Source: Actinoplanes sp. NBRC 103695
Lineage (GTDB): Bacteria > Actinomycetota > Actinomycetes > Mycobacteriales > Micromonosporaceae
Direction of reading: 5' to 3'
DNA: 64,000 nt
Assembly (NCBI RefSeq): GCF_030269485.1
Contig: NZ_BSTL01000018.1
Location: forward strand, 62,001 to 126,000
Of the stretch, positions 42,626 to 51,494 are shown in pieces. The stretch's first letter is position 1. Every line of letters starts with the position of its first letter. Under the pieces are notes generated by a model. That model was not told the origin of the DNA and made no database searches. It worked only from the letters and a program-made list of their open reading frames with translations. Both the position numbers and the translations under genes were made by a program.

Positions 42626-43437
42626 CCGTGTTCGGCGCGAGCCTGCGGTACGAGTTCCACATGCAGGTCCGTAAGCGGTCGGTGTGGATCGTGCCCGCAC
42701 TGATCCTGGTGCTCTTCGTGCTGATCGGGGGAAGCCTGCTCCGCGACCTGTTCGATCCGCGCGAGCGGGCCGCCGACCCGCGGACCGCCGTGGTCGCGCT
42801 GGCGGTCCAGATCTTCGGGCTGCTCGCGATCGGGTTCGGCGGTCTGCTCGCCGATCGCTTCGTCCGGGACGACCGCCTGCGGGTGGCGCCGATCCTGGAC
42901 GCCACGCCCGCCTCGCCAGGCGCCCGCCTGCTCGGCAAATATCTGGGCACCGGCGCCGCGACGGCCATCCCGATCGCGGTGGCCTACTTCGGTTTCGCCA
43001 CGGCGTACGCGGTCGACGCCGGCGCCCCGGCGGCGCTCGGCTGGGCGCTGGCCGCCTTCGCCGCGGTGTTCGTCCCCGGCCTGCTGTTCGTGGCCGCGTT
43101 CGCGCTGGCAGTGCCGATGGTCATGCCCGCGCCGCTGTTCCGCGTGCTGTTCGTCGGCTACTGGCTGTGGGGCAACGTCGTCTCGCCGGACATCATGCCG
43201 ACCCTCGCCCGCACCCTCATCCATCCGCTGGGCGGCTACCCGCTCGCCGCGCTGTTCGACTTCCACGGCATCGACGGTCAGGACACCTGGGCCGGCCCGA
43301 TCCCGGGCGCCACGCTCAACTTCCTGCGACCTGACCCGACACCGGCCCTGGCCTGGCTGTCCATCGCGCTGCTTCTGATCCTCGCGGCTGCCGCGCTCGC
43401 CGGCGGCCAGGCCCTGCGCGCCCGCCGGCTCCGCTGA
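42622..43437 (+). CDS. ABC transporter permease
   Basis: 271 residues. ATG 42622 overlaps the previous stop. Six membrane helices including SVWIVPALILVLFVLIGGSLL, ALAVQIFGLLAIGFGGLLA and ALAAFAAVFVPGLLFVAAFALA. After a long RFVRDDRLRVAPILDATPAS loop the pattern is that of ABC-2 permeases paired with drug/lipid-type ATPases. Substrate unknown. Confidence 0.8.
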   Translation: MTVFGASLRYEFHMQVRKRSVWIVPALILVLFVLIGGSLLRDLFDPRERAADPRTAVVALAVQIFGLLAIGFGGLLADRFVRDDRLRVAPILDATPASPGARLLGKYLGTGAATAIPIAVAYFGFATAYAVDAGAPAALGWALAAFAAVFVPGLLFVAAFALAVPMVMPAPLFRVLFVGYWLWGNVVSPDIMPTLARTLIHPLGGYPLAALFDFHGIDGQDTWAGPIPGATLNFLRPDPTPALAWLSIALLLILAAAALAGGQALRARRLR

Positions 43438-43464
43438 CCCCCGCTTCCTGAAAGGCAACCCGAC

Positions 43465-44325
43465 ATGCGTATCGAGATCTCCGGCCTGACCAAGAAGTAC
43501 CGCGGCGGGGTGGCCGCCCTGGACGGCCTCGACCTGACCGTACCCACCGGCATGTTCGGCCTGCTGGGCGCCAACGGCGCGGGCAAGACCACGCTGATGC
43601 GCATCCTCGCCGGCATCGTGCGGCCGACGTCCGGCGCCGTGGCGGTGGGCGGGCACGACATCGCGACCGGCGCCGGCCGGACCGCCGTGCAACGCACCCT
43701 CGGCTACCTGCCGCAGGACCTGGGCGTCTACCCCGATCTGACCGCCCGCCAGTTCCTCGACTACGTCGCCCTGCTCAAGGGCATGGACGACCGGACGACG
43801 CGGCGCCGGCGCGTCGGCGAGCTGCTCGAGGTGGTGGCGCTGACCGAGCACGCCGACCGCCGGTTGCGCGGCTTCTCCGGCGGCATGCGGCAGCGGGTCG
43901 GCATCGCGCAGGCCCTCCTGGCCGACCCGCAACTGCTGATCGTGGACGAGCCGACCGCCGGCCTCGACCCGGAGGAGCGGATCCGCTTCCGCACGCTGCT
44001 GTCCCAGTTCGCCGGCCGCCGCACCGTGCTGCTGAGCACGCACATCGTCGACGACATCGGACAGACCTGCCGGGAGGTGGCGGTGCTCGCCAAGGGCCGG
44101 CTCATCTTCCGCGGAACGGTCGAGGAGCTGACCCGCCACGCCCAGGGCCGGGTCTGGTCGGTGGTGACCGACGGGCCGGCACCGACCGAGGGCACGGTGG
44201 TGTCCGCGCTGCCGCAGGACGACGGCATGCGCTACCGCATCGTGTCCCCGGCCGCGCCGAGCCCGGAAGCCCGGCCGGTCGAGCCCGGCCTGGAGGACGG
44301 CTACCTCGCGGTCATGGCCCGGTAG
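43465..44325 (+). CDS. ABC transporter ATP-binding protein
   Basis: 286 residues, ATG 43465 after GAAAGGCAA. Walker A GANGAGKTT (about residues 35-43), Q-loop GYLPQDLGVYPDLTARQF, signature FSGGMRQRVGIAQALLAD, Walker B LLIVDEPTAGLD and H-loop LLSTHIVDD. A C-terminal extension holds the GRLIFRGTVEELTRH part. It drives the two membrane proteins before it. Confidence 0.95.
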   Translation: MRIEISGLTKKYRGGVAALDGLDLTVPTGMFGLLGANGAGKTTLMRILAGIVRPTSGAVAVGGHDIATGAGRTAVQRTLGYLPQDLGVYPDLTARQFLDYVALLKGMDDRTTRRRRVGELLEVVALTEHADRRLRGFSGGMRQRVGIAQALLADPQLLIVDEPTAGLDPEERIRFRTLLSQFAGRRTVLLSTHIVDDIGQTCREVAVLAKGRLIFRGTVEELTRHAQGRVWSVVTDGPAPTEGTVVSALPQDDGMRYRIVSPAAPSPEARPVEPGLEDGYLAVMAR

Positions 44326-44355
44326 GCCCGGCGGGGCGTGTCCTCGGGTTTCGGC

Positions 44356-46224
44356 TCAGCGTTTCGTGATCTTGTAGCCGTAGCCGGGCAACGTCCCGCC
44401 GTCCACCTCGACCGCGGTCGCGTTGTGGTTGATCAGCGTGACCATGTCGCCGCGGGCGCAGGCCTCCACCCGGTCGGGCAGCCCGGCCCGCACCGGCTCG
44501 ACCCCGGCATGCCCGGCCAGCGTCGCCACCACCGCGGCCTTGCCCGCGTCGTCGGCCAGCACCGCCAGGTAGTGCGCGCCGCCGCGCCGGGTGAAGGCCG
44601 CCTCGCCGTCCGCGAACGTCGCCAGCACCTCGGCGTCGTCGACCCGCAGCACCTCGCGCAGCGTCGAGCCGCGCTGGTCGCCCCAGGTGACCTCGTCGAT
44701 GCCCTCGTACTCGAGCACAGCCACCCCGAGCGCCCCGCCCAGCCGCGTGGTGAAGCCGCCGGGCAGCAGCCTGTCGTATTCGTCGACCGCGTCGGTGAAC
44801 GCCGTCGCCAGGAAGGTCCGGCCCGATTCCGCGTACGCCCGCAGCGGGCCCGCGTCCCGGATCAGGTAGAGCGACGGTGCCACCACCAGGTCGTAGGAGT
44901 CGAATGGTCCTTGGGGTCCGACCAGGTCGACCTGGATGTTGCGCCGGTGGAAGGCGGCATGCCAGCCCTGCACCTCGGCCGCGTAGTCGAATCGCGCCGG
45001 GTGATCGGGCTGGTCGATCGCCCACCAGTTCTCCCAGTCGAAGATCACCGCGACCCGCGCCTCACCGCCGGGTGCCGGAAGGTCGCCCAGCTCGGCCAGT
45101 TCCGCGCCCAGCTTTTCGATCTCGCGGAACGTCCGGGTTCCCGTCCCGGCGTGCGGCAGCATCGCCGAGTGGAACTTCTCCGAGCCGGCCGCGGCCTGCC
45201 GCCATTGGAAGAACAGCACCCCGTCGGCGCCGCGGCCGACCGCCTGCATGCTCAGCGCCGCCATCTGGCCGGGCGCCTTGGGCGCGTTGTTGGGCCGCCA
45301 GTTCACCGCGTTCGGCGCCTGCTCCATCAGCAGCCAGGGCGTGCCCGGCTTCAGCGAGCGCATCAGGTCGCGGGAGAACGCGGCGCCGCGGAACGATTCC
45401 GGGTCGCGCGGGTCGAAGTAGTTGTCGTCCGAGATCACGTCGAGTTCGGCGGCCCACGCGCGGTAGTCGGCGTGCGGGAACGCGCCCATGAAGTTGGTGG
45501 TGATCGGCTGGGTGGCGCCGGCCTCGCGGATGATCGCCTTCTCCATCCGGGCCAGGTCCAGCAGCGCGTCCGAGGAGAAGCGCCGGAAGTCGAGCAGGCC
45601 GCCCGGGTTGACGCTGGCCGGGGCGAGGCGGGGCGGCAGGATCTGCTCGAAGCTGGTGTAGCGCTGCGACCAGAACCAGGTGCCCCACGCGTCGTTCAGC
45701 GCGTCGATGTCGTCGGCGTACCGGGCGCTCAGCCAGACCCGGAACGCGTCCGCCGCCTGGTCCGAGTAGTCCAGCGCGGCGTGGCAGCCGAGCTCGTTGT
45801 TGAGGTGCCACAGGACCACCGCCGGGTGGTCCCGGTAGCGCTCGACGGTGGCCCGGGTCAGTTCGGCGGCCAACCGGCGGTAGTCCGGCGAGGTGGCCGC
45901 GTAGTGCTGCCGCCCGCCCGGCCAGCGCGTCGCGCCCTCCCGGGTCTCGGTGAGCATCCGCGGGTACTTCTGAGCGGCCCACGGCGGCGGTGACGCGGTG
46001 CCGGTGGCCAGGTCGACCGCGATCCCGCCCTCGTGCAGCCGGTCGATGATCCGGTCCAGCCAGCCGTAGTCGTACCGGCCCTCGGCCGGCTGGATGCGCG
46101 CCCAGGAGAAGACGCCGACGGTGGCCATCGTGACCCCGGCCTGTCGCATCAGCCGGACGTCCTCGGCCCAGACGTCCTCGGGCCACTGTTCCGGGTTGTA
46201 GTCGCCGCCGTACCAGATCGCCAT
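44356..46224 (-). CDS. GH42 beta-galactosidase
   Basis: 622 residues from ATG 46224, no signal peptide, so cytosolic. GH42 order: WYGGDYNPEQWPEDVWAED, VGVFSWARIQPAEGRYDY, WHLNNELGCH with the acid/base Glu, and PWLLMEQAPNAVNWRPNN with the nucleophile Glu near residue 300. The middle domain is a trimerisation region (VDLVGPQGPFDSYDLVVAPS), and the last 60 residues form the beta domain ending TLPGYGYKITKR. It likely hydrolyses beta-galactosides imported by the transporter system. Convergent with the ABC export operon. Confidence 0.93.
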   Translation of the reverse strand: MAIWYGGDYNPEQWPEDVWAEDVRLMRQAGVTMATVGVFSWARIQPAEGRYDYGWLDRIIDRLHEGGIAVDLATGTASPPPWAAQKYPRMLTETREGATRWPGGRQHYAATSPDYRRLAAELTRATVERYRDHPAVVLWHLNNELGCHAALDYSDQAADAFRVWLSARYADDIDALNDAWGTWFWSQRYTSFEQILPPRLAPASVNPGGLLDFRRFSSDALLDLARMEKAIIREAGATQPITTNFMGAFPHADYRAWAAELDVISDDNYFDPRDPESFRGAAFSRDLMRSLKPGTPWLLMEQAPNAVNWRPNNAPKAPGQMAALSMQAVGRGADGVLFFQWRQAAAGSEKFHSAMLPHAGTGTRTFREIEKLGAELAELGDLPAPGGEARVAVIFDWENWWAIDQPDHPARFDYAAEVQGWHAAFHRRNIQVDLVGPQGPFDSYDLVVAPSLYLIRDAGPLRAYAESGRTFLATAFTDAVDEYDRLLPGGFTTRLGGALGVAVLEYEGIDEVTWGDQRGSTLREVLRVDDAEVLATFADGEAAFTRRGGAHYLAVLADDAGKAAVVATLAGHAGVEPVRAGLPDRVEACARGDMVTLINHNATAVEVDGGTLPGYGYKITKR

Positions 46225-46240
46225 GCGATCCAGTCTGCCC

Positions 46241-47728
46241 CTACAACGGCAGGTTGACCGAAGTCGGCCGTCCTCCGACGCAGGTGACGGTCATCCGGAA
46301 CCGCTGGTTCCTGTTCTTGAAGATCGCGCTCGCGGCGACCACCGGACCGGCGTTGACCCGGTCGAGCTTCCACGGGTCGGCCGGCTCGTAGGCCAGCAGA
46401 TGCGCCTTGCCGGCCTTGGTGCACTCGGCGGTCACCTGCCCGGCCTTCGAGGTGAGCACCTTCGTCCGCGCTGGGGTGGCCGAACTGCTGGCGGAGGGTT
46501 CGGCGCTCGGTTCGGCGCTCGGCGGCGGGGTCTCGGCGGCCGGCGACGTGGCCGGCCCCGCGCTGGTCGGTGCCACCACCGCGTCGTTGCGTCGCGGCGG
46601 CGCCTGGCCCGGTTTCGTGGTTGTCCGGGTGCCCGGAGTGGTCGCCGCCGGGGTCGAGATCGGCTGCTCCGACGGCGGCGGGAGGACAGCGGCCGGGTTG
46701 TCCGCCTGGCCTTCGCCCTCCGCCGACTGTGGGAGGAACGCCCAGGCCAGCAGGGCCGCGATCACTGCTGTGGTCACCCCGCCCGCGGCGATGATCCGGC
46801 GCCGTCGCTGGTTGCCCTTCGGCGCGACGGTACGGACATTGCCTGTTCTGTCCCCTCTGACGCGGGCGACATTTCCCGCCTTGAGCGCGGTTCCACCAGC
46901 GACGGGAACGACGGGTTCATCGGCCGCGTCCAGGAGGGTCTCGGACGCCTCCGCCGCGGTCGGGCGCTCGGCCGGGTCCTTGCGCAGACACCGGTTGACC
47001 AGGTCGACCACCTCGGACGGGACATCGGTCAGCTCGGGCAGCGGCTCCGGCTCGACGTAGACGTGCGCGTCCAGCATCTGCGTGGTCGTGTCGACGCTCC
47101 ACGGCGAGTTGTTCGCCAGCATCCGGTAGAGCAGGACGCCCAGCGCGTACACGTCGGAGGCCGGCTCGATCCGGTCGCTGAGCAGCCGCTCCGGCGCCAG
47201 ATAGGCCGGGGTGCCGAGCAACTCGTCGTCTGGCCGGCCGGGACCGGCCGAGGCCGCGATGCCGAAGTCGACCACCTTGGCCCGGGCCGGGGTGACCATC
47301 ACGTTGGCCGGTTTGATGTCGCGGTGCACCAGCCCGTGCGCGTGCGCCGCGGCCAGCGCGGCCGCCACCTCGCCCCCGATCCGGAACGCCGCCCGCGGCG
47401 GGACCGGGCCCTGCACCACGCGCTCGGCCAGCGTCGGTCCGTTGATCAGTTCCATCACCACGTACGGCAGGCGGGCCTCGTCGTCGTCCGACTCGCCGTA
47501 GTCGTAGACCTGCGCGATGTTGGGGTGCGAGATGGTGGCGGCGGCACGGGCCTCGGCCTGGATCCGCGCGCGTGACTGCTCGTCGCCCGCGTACCGCCCG
47601 GCGAGAACCTTGATCGCCACCGGCCGGTTGAGAACCTCGTCGTGCGCCTTCCACACCACGGCCATGCCACCACTGCCGAGTTCATTCAGCAGTTTGTAGC
47701 GATCGCCGAGCCTCTGCTGCACCTCCAC
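46241..47728 (-). CDS. PknB-like Ser/Thr protein kinase, membrane-anchored
   Basis: 495 residues, GTG 47728. Kinase domain: glycine loop GSGGMAVVW, Lys in PVAIKVLAGR, catalytic VHRDIKPANVMV, magnesium DFGIAAS, and the GTPAYLAPERLLSD activation segment. A linker is followed by one membrane helix near 318-335 (IAAGGVTTAVIAALLAWAFL), then a Pro/Thr/Ser-rich extracellular stretch and a small C-terminal domain (KVLTSKAGQVTAECTKAGK) that is not a PASTA repeat. Expected to phosphorylate cytosolic partners in response to an external signal. Confidence 0.92.
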   Translation of the reverse strand: MEVQQRLGDRYKLLNELGSGGMAVVWKAHDEVLNRPVAIKVLAGRYAGDEQSRARIQAEARAAATISHPNIAQVYDYGESDDDEARLPYVVMELINGPTLAERVVQGPVPPRAAFRIGGEVAAALAAAHAHGLVHRDIKPANVMVTPARAKVVDFGIAASAGPGRPDDELLGTPAYLAPERLLSDRIEPASDVYALGVLLYRMLANNSPWSVDTTTQMLDAHVYVEPEPLPELTDVPSEVVDLVNRCLRKDPAERPTAAEASETLLDAADEPVVPVAGGTALKAGNVARVRGDRTGNVRTVAPKGNQRRRRIIAAGGVTTAVIAALLAWAFLPQSAEGEGQADNPAAVLPPPSEQPISTPAATTPGTRTTTKPGQAPPRRNDAVVAPTSAGPATSPAAETPPPSAEPSAEPSASSSATPARTKVLTSKAGQVTAECTKAGKAHLLAYEPADPWKLDRVNAGPVVAASAIFKNRNQRFRMTVTCVGGRPTSVNLPL

Positions 47729-47830
47729 CCGAGGCAGTCTGCCAACCGGGAGCGGAAATGGCGAACCCTGGCGACACGGAATTCAATTCACATTGCTGGA
47801 TTGAGCAACCGCCGTGTCGCTTTTGCGAGG

Positions 47831-48193
47831 TCAGCTAGCCTGTGATTGGTCCATCCACCACTCGGTGAATTGCCGCGCCTGACCGGCATTGTCCAGTCGC
47901 AGAACCCACAGATTCGAGTATTTCCGGTCCGGATAAACCGTCTCACCTTCAAGCATCGCCACCTCGTCGGTGACAATCAGCGGGTGCCAGGTGAAACTCC
48001 ACGTGCCGGCCACGTCGCGGCGTTCCCGCCACTTGGCCACGATCTCGTCCCGGCCGCGCCACGGCGTCGCCCACGGCTCCGGGAAGTACGCCGCGTCCTC
48101 GGCGAAGAGACCGGCGACGTCGTCCGGATCGTTGCTCGTCCACGCGCGGCGGTAGCTGTCCACCCACGCGGTCACCGCGTCCAGATTCGTCAT
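47831..48193 (-). CDS. SnoaL/NTF2-like protein
   Basis: 120 residues, ATG 48193 overlapping the hydrolase stop. The cone-shaped SnoaL/NTF2 fold is indicated by DAVTAWVDSYRRAWTSNDPD, FAEDAAYFPEPWATPWRGRD and MLEGETVYPDRKYSNLWVLRL. These proteins are either polyketide cyclases or stand-alone proteins of unknown role. Probably translationally coupled to the class C hydrolase. Confidence 0.8.
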   Translation of the reverse strand: MTNLDAVTAWVDSYRRAWTSNDPDDVAGLFAEDAAYFPEPWATPWRGRDEIVAKWRERRDVAGTWSFTWHPLIVTDEVAMLEGETVYPDRKYSNLWVLRLDNAGQARQFTEWWMDQSQAS

Positions 48194-49323
48194 GGCTTGT
48201 CCGCCAGCCTGGTGAACTCCTCCATGCCACCGGACCAGAGGAAGGGCGACACCTGGGTCATGGCGATCGCGATCAGCCCCTGCGCCGGGTCGACGAGGAA
48301 GTCGGTGCCGTAGCCACCGGCCCAGCCGTACCGCCCCGAATCGAGAACCACCCCGAGGCCCATCCCCCAGCCGCTGCCGCTCAGCAGGAACGCGCCGCTC
48401 GCGATCTGCTCGGGTGACAGATGGTTCGTGGTCATCAGCTCGACCGAGTGCTCGGACAGCAACCGGGTGCCGCCGTGCACCCCCCGGTTCAGCAGCAGCC
48501 GCGCGAAGGCCAGGAAGTCGTCCACGGTCGAGGCCAGCCCGCCCGAGCCGGACGGGAACGGCGGCTCCGCCAGCCAGTGCTCCGGCGCGGTCGCGAGGTT
48601 TTCCACCTTGCCGTCCAGGTACTGCGCCGGCAGCCGCTCGGCCAGCTCACGCGGCAGCGCGAAGCCGGTGTGCGTCATCCCCAGCGGCTCGAAGATCCGG
48701 TCGGCCAGCACGGCGCCCAACGCCTGCCCGGTCGCCCGGGAGATCAGCGCGCCGAGCACCAGCGTCCCGGTGTTGTACATCCACTTCTCGCCCGGCTGAT
48801 GGATGAGCGGAAGGCTCGCGAACCGGCGCACCCACTCGTCCACGCCGAACGGCGACCGCGGCTCCGGCGGCCCGAACATCAGGTCGAGCTCGGCGCCCCG
48901 GCGCACCACCGGCACCGGCGGATCCATCTCCGGCTCCACGATCATGCCGTGGCCCAGCCGGAACGTGAGCAGGTCGTCCACGGTGACCGGACGGCTCAGC
49001 GGGACCGTGTCGTCGAGCTCAGCGTCGTACGCCCGCAGCACCCGCTGGCCGGCCAGCTCTGGCAGCAGCCGGTGGACCGGCTCCTCCAGGTCGAACAGGC
49101 CGTCCTCGACCAGCATCAACGCGGCGGCGGCCAGGATCGGCTTGGTCATCGAGGCGATCCGGAACGGGGTGTCCCGGCGCATCGGGACGTCACCGCCGAA
49201 CGCGGTCACACCGATCGCCTCGACCGTGACGTCGTCGTCGCGGGCCACGAGGGTCACGATGCCGGGCATCTCGCCCCGCTCGACCCGGGCCGCCATGGCG
49301 GCGTTCAGCTCTTCGGCAGGCAT
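48190..49323 (-). CDS. Class C beta-lactamase-fold serine hydrolase
   Basis: 377 residues, ATG 49323. The catalytic SxxK is visible in RIASMTKPILAAAALMLVE near residue 60; the Tyr motif is WMYNTGTLVLGALISRATGQ, and GGYGTDFLVDPAQGL occupies the third box, without a strict KTG. No signal peptide, so not a periplasmic beta-lactamase; more like the esterase/peptidase members of this fold (EstB-type). Confidence 0.88.
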   Translation of the reverse strand: MPAEELNAAMAARVERGEMPGIVTLVARDDDVTVEAIGVTAFGGDVPMRRDTPFRIASMTKPILAAAALMLVEDGLFDLEEPVHRLLPELAGQRVLRAYDAELDDTVPLSRPVTVDDLLTFRLGHGMIVEPEMDPPVPVVRRGAELDLMFGPPEPRSPFGVDEWVRRFASLPLIHQPGEKWMYNTGTLVLGALISRATGQALGAVLADRIFEPLGMTHTGFALPRELAERLPAQYLDGKVENLATAPEHWLAEPPFPSGSGGLASTVDDFLAFARLLLNRGVHGGTRLLSEHSVELMTTNHLSPEQIASGAFLLSGSGWGMGLGVVLDSGRYGWAGGYGTDFLVDPAQGLIAIAMTQVSPFLWSGGMEEFTRLADKP

Positions 49324-49335
49324 GGGATCAGCCTG

Positions 49336-49430
49336 CCAGAGCTTCGCTCTCCTGGCGCGCCGGCCGGAGCACCCTCGTCCTGTTCAGCCGGCCAGGGCTT
49401 TGCTCTCCCGGCGCGCCAGCCGGAGCACCC
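49336..49430. repeat. 39-bp direct repeat of VanZ 3' end
   Basis: 49336-49374 and 49392-49430 match at 35 of 39 bases, 56 bp apart. The right copy encodes the end of VanZ (LRLARRESKALAG-stop); the left copy, downstream, encodes the near-identical LRPARQESEALAG with stop. Confidence 0.75.
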
Positions 49431-49797
49431 ACCAGCCGATCAGGGCGCCGCCGGTGTTCGCGATCAGGTCGTTGATGTCGACCGTACGGCGGGAACCGAG
49501 CGTGATGTCGAGCAGCAGCTGGGTCAGCTCGATGCTCAGCGACGCACCCAGGGCCAGCCAGCCGAGCCGGGCCGCCGTGGCGCCGGCCCGTCGCCAGATC
49601 AGCGGCACGAGCACGCCGAACGGCACGAACATGACCACGTTGAGGATCATGCTCAGCGGGTCGACGACGAACGGAACCCAGCGGATCATCGCCTGCCACG
49701 GCACATGGCCCCAGTAGTCGAAGGCGCGCACCGGCACCACCGTCACGGCGAGCACGCCGGCGGCGTACGCCAGGAAAAGTAGTCGGAGCCGCAGCAC
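49384..49797 (-). CDS. VanZ-family membrane protein
   Basis: 137 residues from GTG 49797. Four membrane helices (LLFLAYAAGVLAVTVVPVRA, LSMILNVVMFVPFGVLVPLI, LGWLALGASLSIELTQLLLD, ANTGGALIGWWVLRLA). The VanZ motifs NVVMFVPFG and LSIELTQLLL are clear, as is RTVDINDLIANTGG. VanZ family members can give teicoplanin tolerance, but many have unknown roles. Start is uncertain, as no good ribosome site is seen. Confidence 0.8.
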   Translation of the reverse strand: MLRLRLLFLAYAAGVLAVTVVPVRAFDYWGHVPWQAMIRWVPFVVDPLSMILNVVMFVPFGVLVPLIWRRAGATAARLGWLALGASLSIELTQLLLDITLGSRRTVDINDLIANTGGALIGWWVLRLARRESKALAG

Positions 49798-49831
49798 ACC
49801 CGCAAAGCTAGCCAACCGCCGGTAGTAACCC

Positions 49832-49976
49832 CCCGTCACTGCAGTCGACGGCTCCGCGGAGGTCCCCGACATCACCAAGCTCCCGCCGGAGATCAAGGCC
49901 GTCATCGCCGACGTCCACGGCCAGGCAACGGCCGACCTGTTCCTGGTCGGCGCCGTCTTCGGTTGGTCGACGTGAA
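49832..49976 (+). pseudogene. C-terminal fragment of an MFS drug transporter gene
   Basis: The plus-strand frame ending at TGA 49974-49976 reads AEVPDITKLPPEIKAVIADV and HGQATADLFLVGAVFG, the loop and start of the last helix of DHA2-type (EmrB/QacA) transporters. There is no upstream coding continuity and no start. Confidence 0.5.
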
Positions 49977-49977
49977 C

Positions 49978-50400
49978 CCTCATCGTCGGGTGGCAGTTCC
50001 TCGAACGCGATCGGGCGGCCCACCATGTCACCGATGATGCTCACCTGTTCGGCCTGGCTGAGTGACTCGGGGCCGGTCAGGACGTAGTCACCGCCGACGT
50101 GCCCGTCTTCGTACAGGGTTCGCGCGACGACCTCGGTAACGTCCCGGTCGTCGACGGGGGCGGTCTCTGCCGCGCCGTGCGGCCACCGGACCACGCCGTC
50201 GCCGCGGATGGAGGCGGCCCACCAGGACAGCGCGTTCGATGCGAACATCCCGGGCCGGATGATCGTCGACTCGAGTCCGGTGGCCGCGATGAGCCGCTCG
50301 ATCTCGGCGTGCAGCGCTGCCATCGGGTTCGGCTGCCGGAAGAACGGGTGCGGGGTCCGGTGCGGGGCGGAGAGGCAGAAGATCGCCGGCGGGCGGACGG
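49978..50400 (-). pseudogene. Truncated NmrA/SDR-like NAD(P)-binding gene
   Basis: In one frame FCLSAPHRTPHPFFRQPNPM leads into MAALHAEIERLIAATGLEST and IIRPGMFASNALSWWAASIR, then DYVLTGPESLSQAEQVSIIG, the C-terminal two-thirds of NmrA-like proteins. The N-terminal Rossmann Gly motif is missing, and after EELPPDDEG the frame runs into the neighbouring MFS fragment. A 5' and 3' damaged remnant; the ATG at 50323 is internal. Confidence 0.65.
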
Positions 50401-50505
50401 CACTCGATGTGCGATCCGAGGCGATCGCCGACGCCGACGCCGACCAAGCCTTTGCCGGGTTGCGCCACGGAGAGGGCGGTTGTTAGTCCACTTCGACGAA
50501 GGGCG

Positions 50506-50838
50506 TCAGCCGCGCGGGGCGTACATGATGATCGCGACCCCGACCAGGCAGATGGTCGCGCCGGTCACATCCCAGCGGTCCGGCCGGAAGCCGTCGACCA
50601 GCGTGCCCCAAACCAGCGAGCCCGCGACGAAGATCCCGCCGTAGGCGGCCAGGATCCGGCCGAATTGCGGGTCCGGCTGGAGCGTCGCCACGAAGCCGTA
50701 AGCGCCGAGGGCCAGCACGCCGAGCCCGGCGAAGAGCAGTCCACGATGTTCACGGACGCCCTGCCAGACGAGCCAGGCCCCGCCGATCTCGGCCAGTGCC
50801 GCGAGAAGGAAGAGCACGATGGACCGCAGGACGTTCAT
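50506..50838 (-). CDS. ynfA: YnfA/UPF0060-family membrane protein
   Basis: 110 residues, ATG 50838. Four membrane helices: IVLFLLAALAEIGGAWLVWQ, GLLFAGLGVLALGAYGFVA, GRILAAYGGIFVAGSLVWG, TGATICLVGVAIIMYAP. AEIGGAWLVWQGVRE and GRILAAYGGIFV are family hallmarks. Member of the DMT superfamily, small multidrug resistance type; its substrate is unknown. Confidence 0.92.
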   Translation of the reverse strand: MNVLRSIVLFLLAALAEIGGAWLVWQGVREHRGLLFAGLGVLALGAYGFVATLQPDPQFGRILAAYGGIFVAGSLVWGTLVDGFRPDRWDVTGATICLVGVAIIMYAPRG

Positions 50839-50863
50839 GTCCCACAGTCAACCCGAGGACCGG

Positions 50864-51220
50864 TCAGGCCGGGCGCAACCCCACCGAGGTGCGCGGCGAC
50901 GGCGGCTCGGCGCAGCCCAGGAGGCCGACCAGCCCGGACACCCAGAGCTGGCGGTAGACCGTGGGGCTGGGATGGCTGACCACCAGCTTGACGTTGCTGG
51001 CGGCGGCCGCGTGGAAGCACGCGACCAGGATCCCGATGCCGATGCTGTCGATCAGCATCACGCGTTGGAGATCGAGGCAGATCTTGCCCGGCGTGGTCGA
51101 GGTGAGGACGTCGTTGACGGCGTCCCGCATCACGTGGGCGTTGTCGAGGTCGATCTCGCCGCTCGGCGCGATCTCGACGGTGCCGTCGGCCAATTGGCGC
51201 GTGGTGATCGGCAGATACAC
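50864..51220 (-). CDS. STAS-domain anti-sigma factor antagonist
   Basis: 118 residues from GTG 51220 (AGGAAGAGG upstream); a longer reading has no support. STAS fold: DGTVEIAPSGEIDLDNAHVM, KICLDLQRVMLIDSIGIGIL with the phosphorylatable Ser in IDSIGIG near residue 60, and VVSHPSPTVYRQLWVSGL. These bind and release anti-sigma kinases of the RsbW/SpoIIAB kind. No such kinase is in the window. Confidence 0.9.
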   Translation of the reverse strand: MYLPITTRQLADGTVEIAPSGEIDLDNAHVMRDAVNDVLTSTTPGKICLDLQRVMLIDSIGIGILVACFHAAAASNVKLVVSHPSPTVYRQLWVSGLVGLLGCAEPPSPRTSVGLRPA

Positions 51221-51494
51221 GGCTGCCCTCTTCCTGGCGTCGTACGGCCGACGCCGGCCTCTCGCGGGGATGCATCGCGCTGAACTGCCGCGTATGCGTA
51301 GCGCCCTGCCCAAGGCGCCCCGGGACCGCGTTCAACAACAATCCGCTGGTCTGCAAGTTACGCCACGTAGGCGTGGAACGCCAGAGTAGTTCATATGGCC
51401 GGAATGTGCTGGAACGGTCAGGAGCAGTGATGAACGTTGACGCTTGGCTGTCGGTTGCCCTTTACTCTCGGTATGCGGTGGATCGCCTTCAGCC

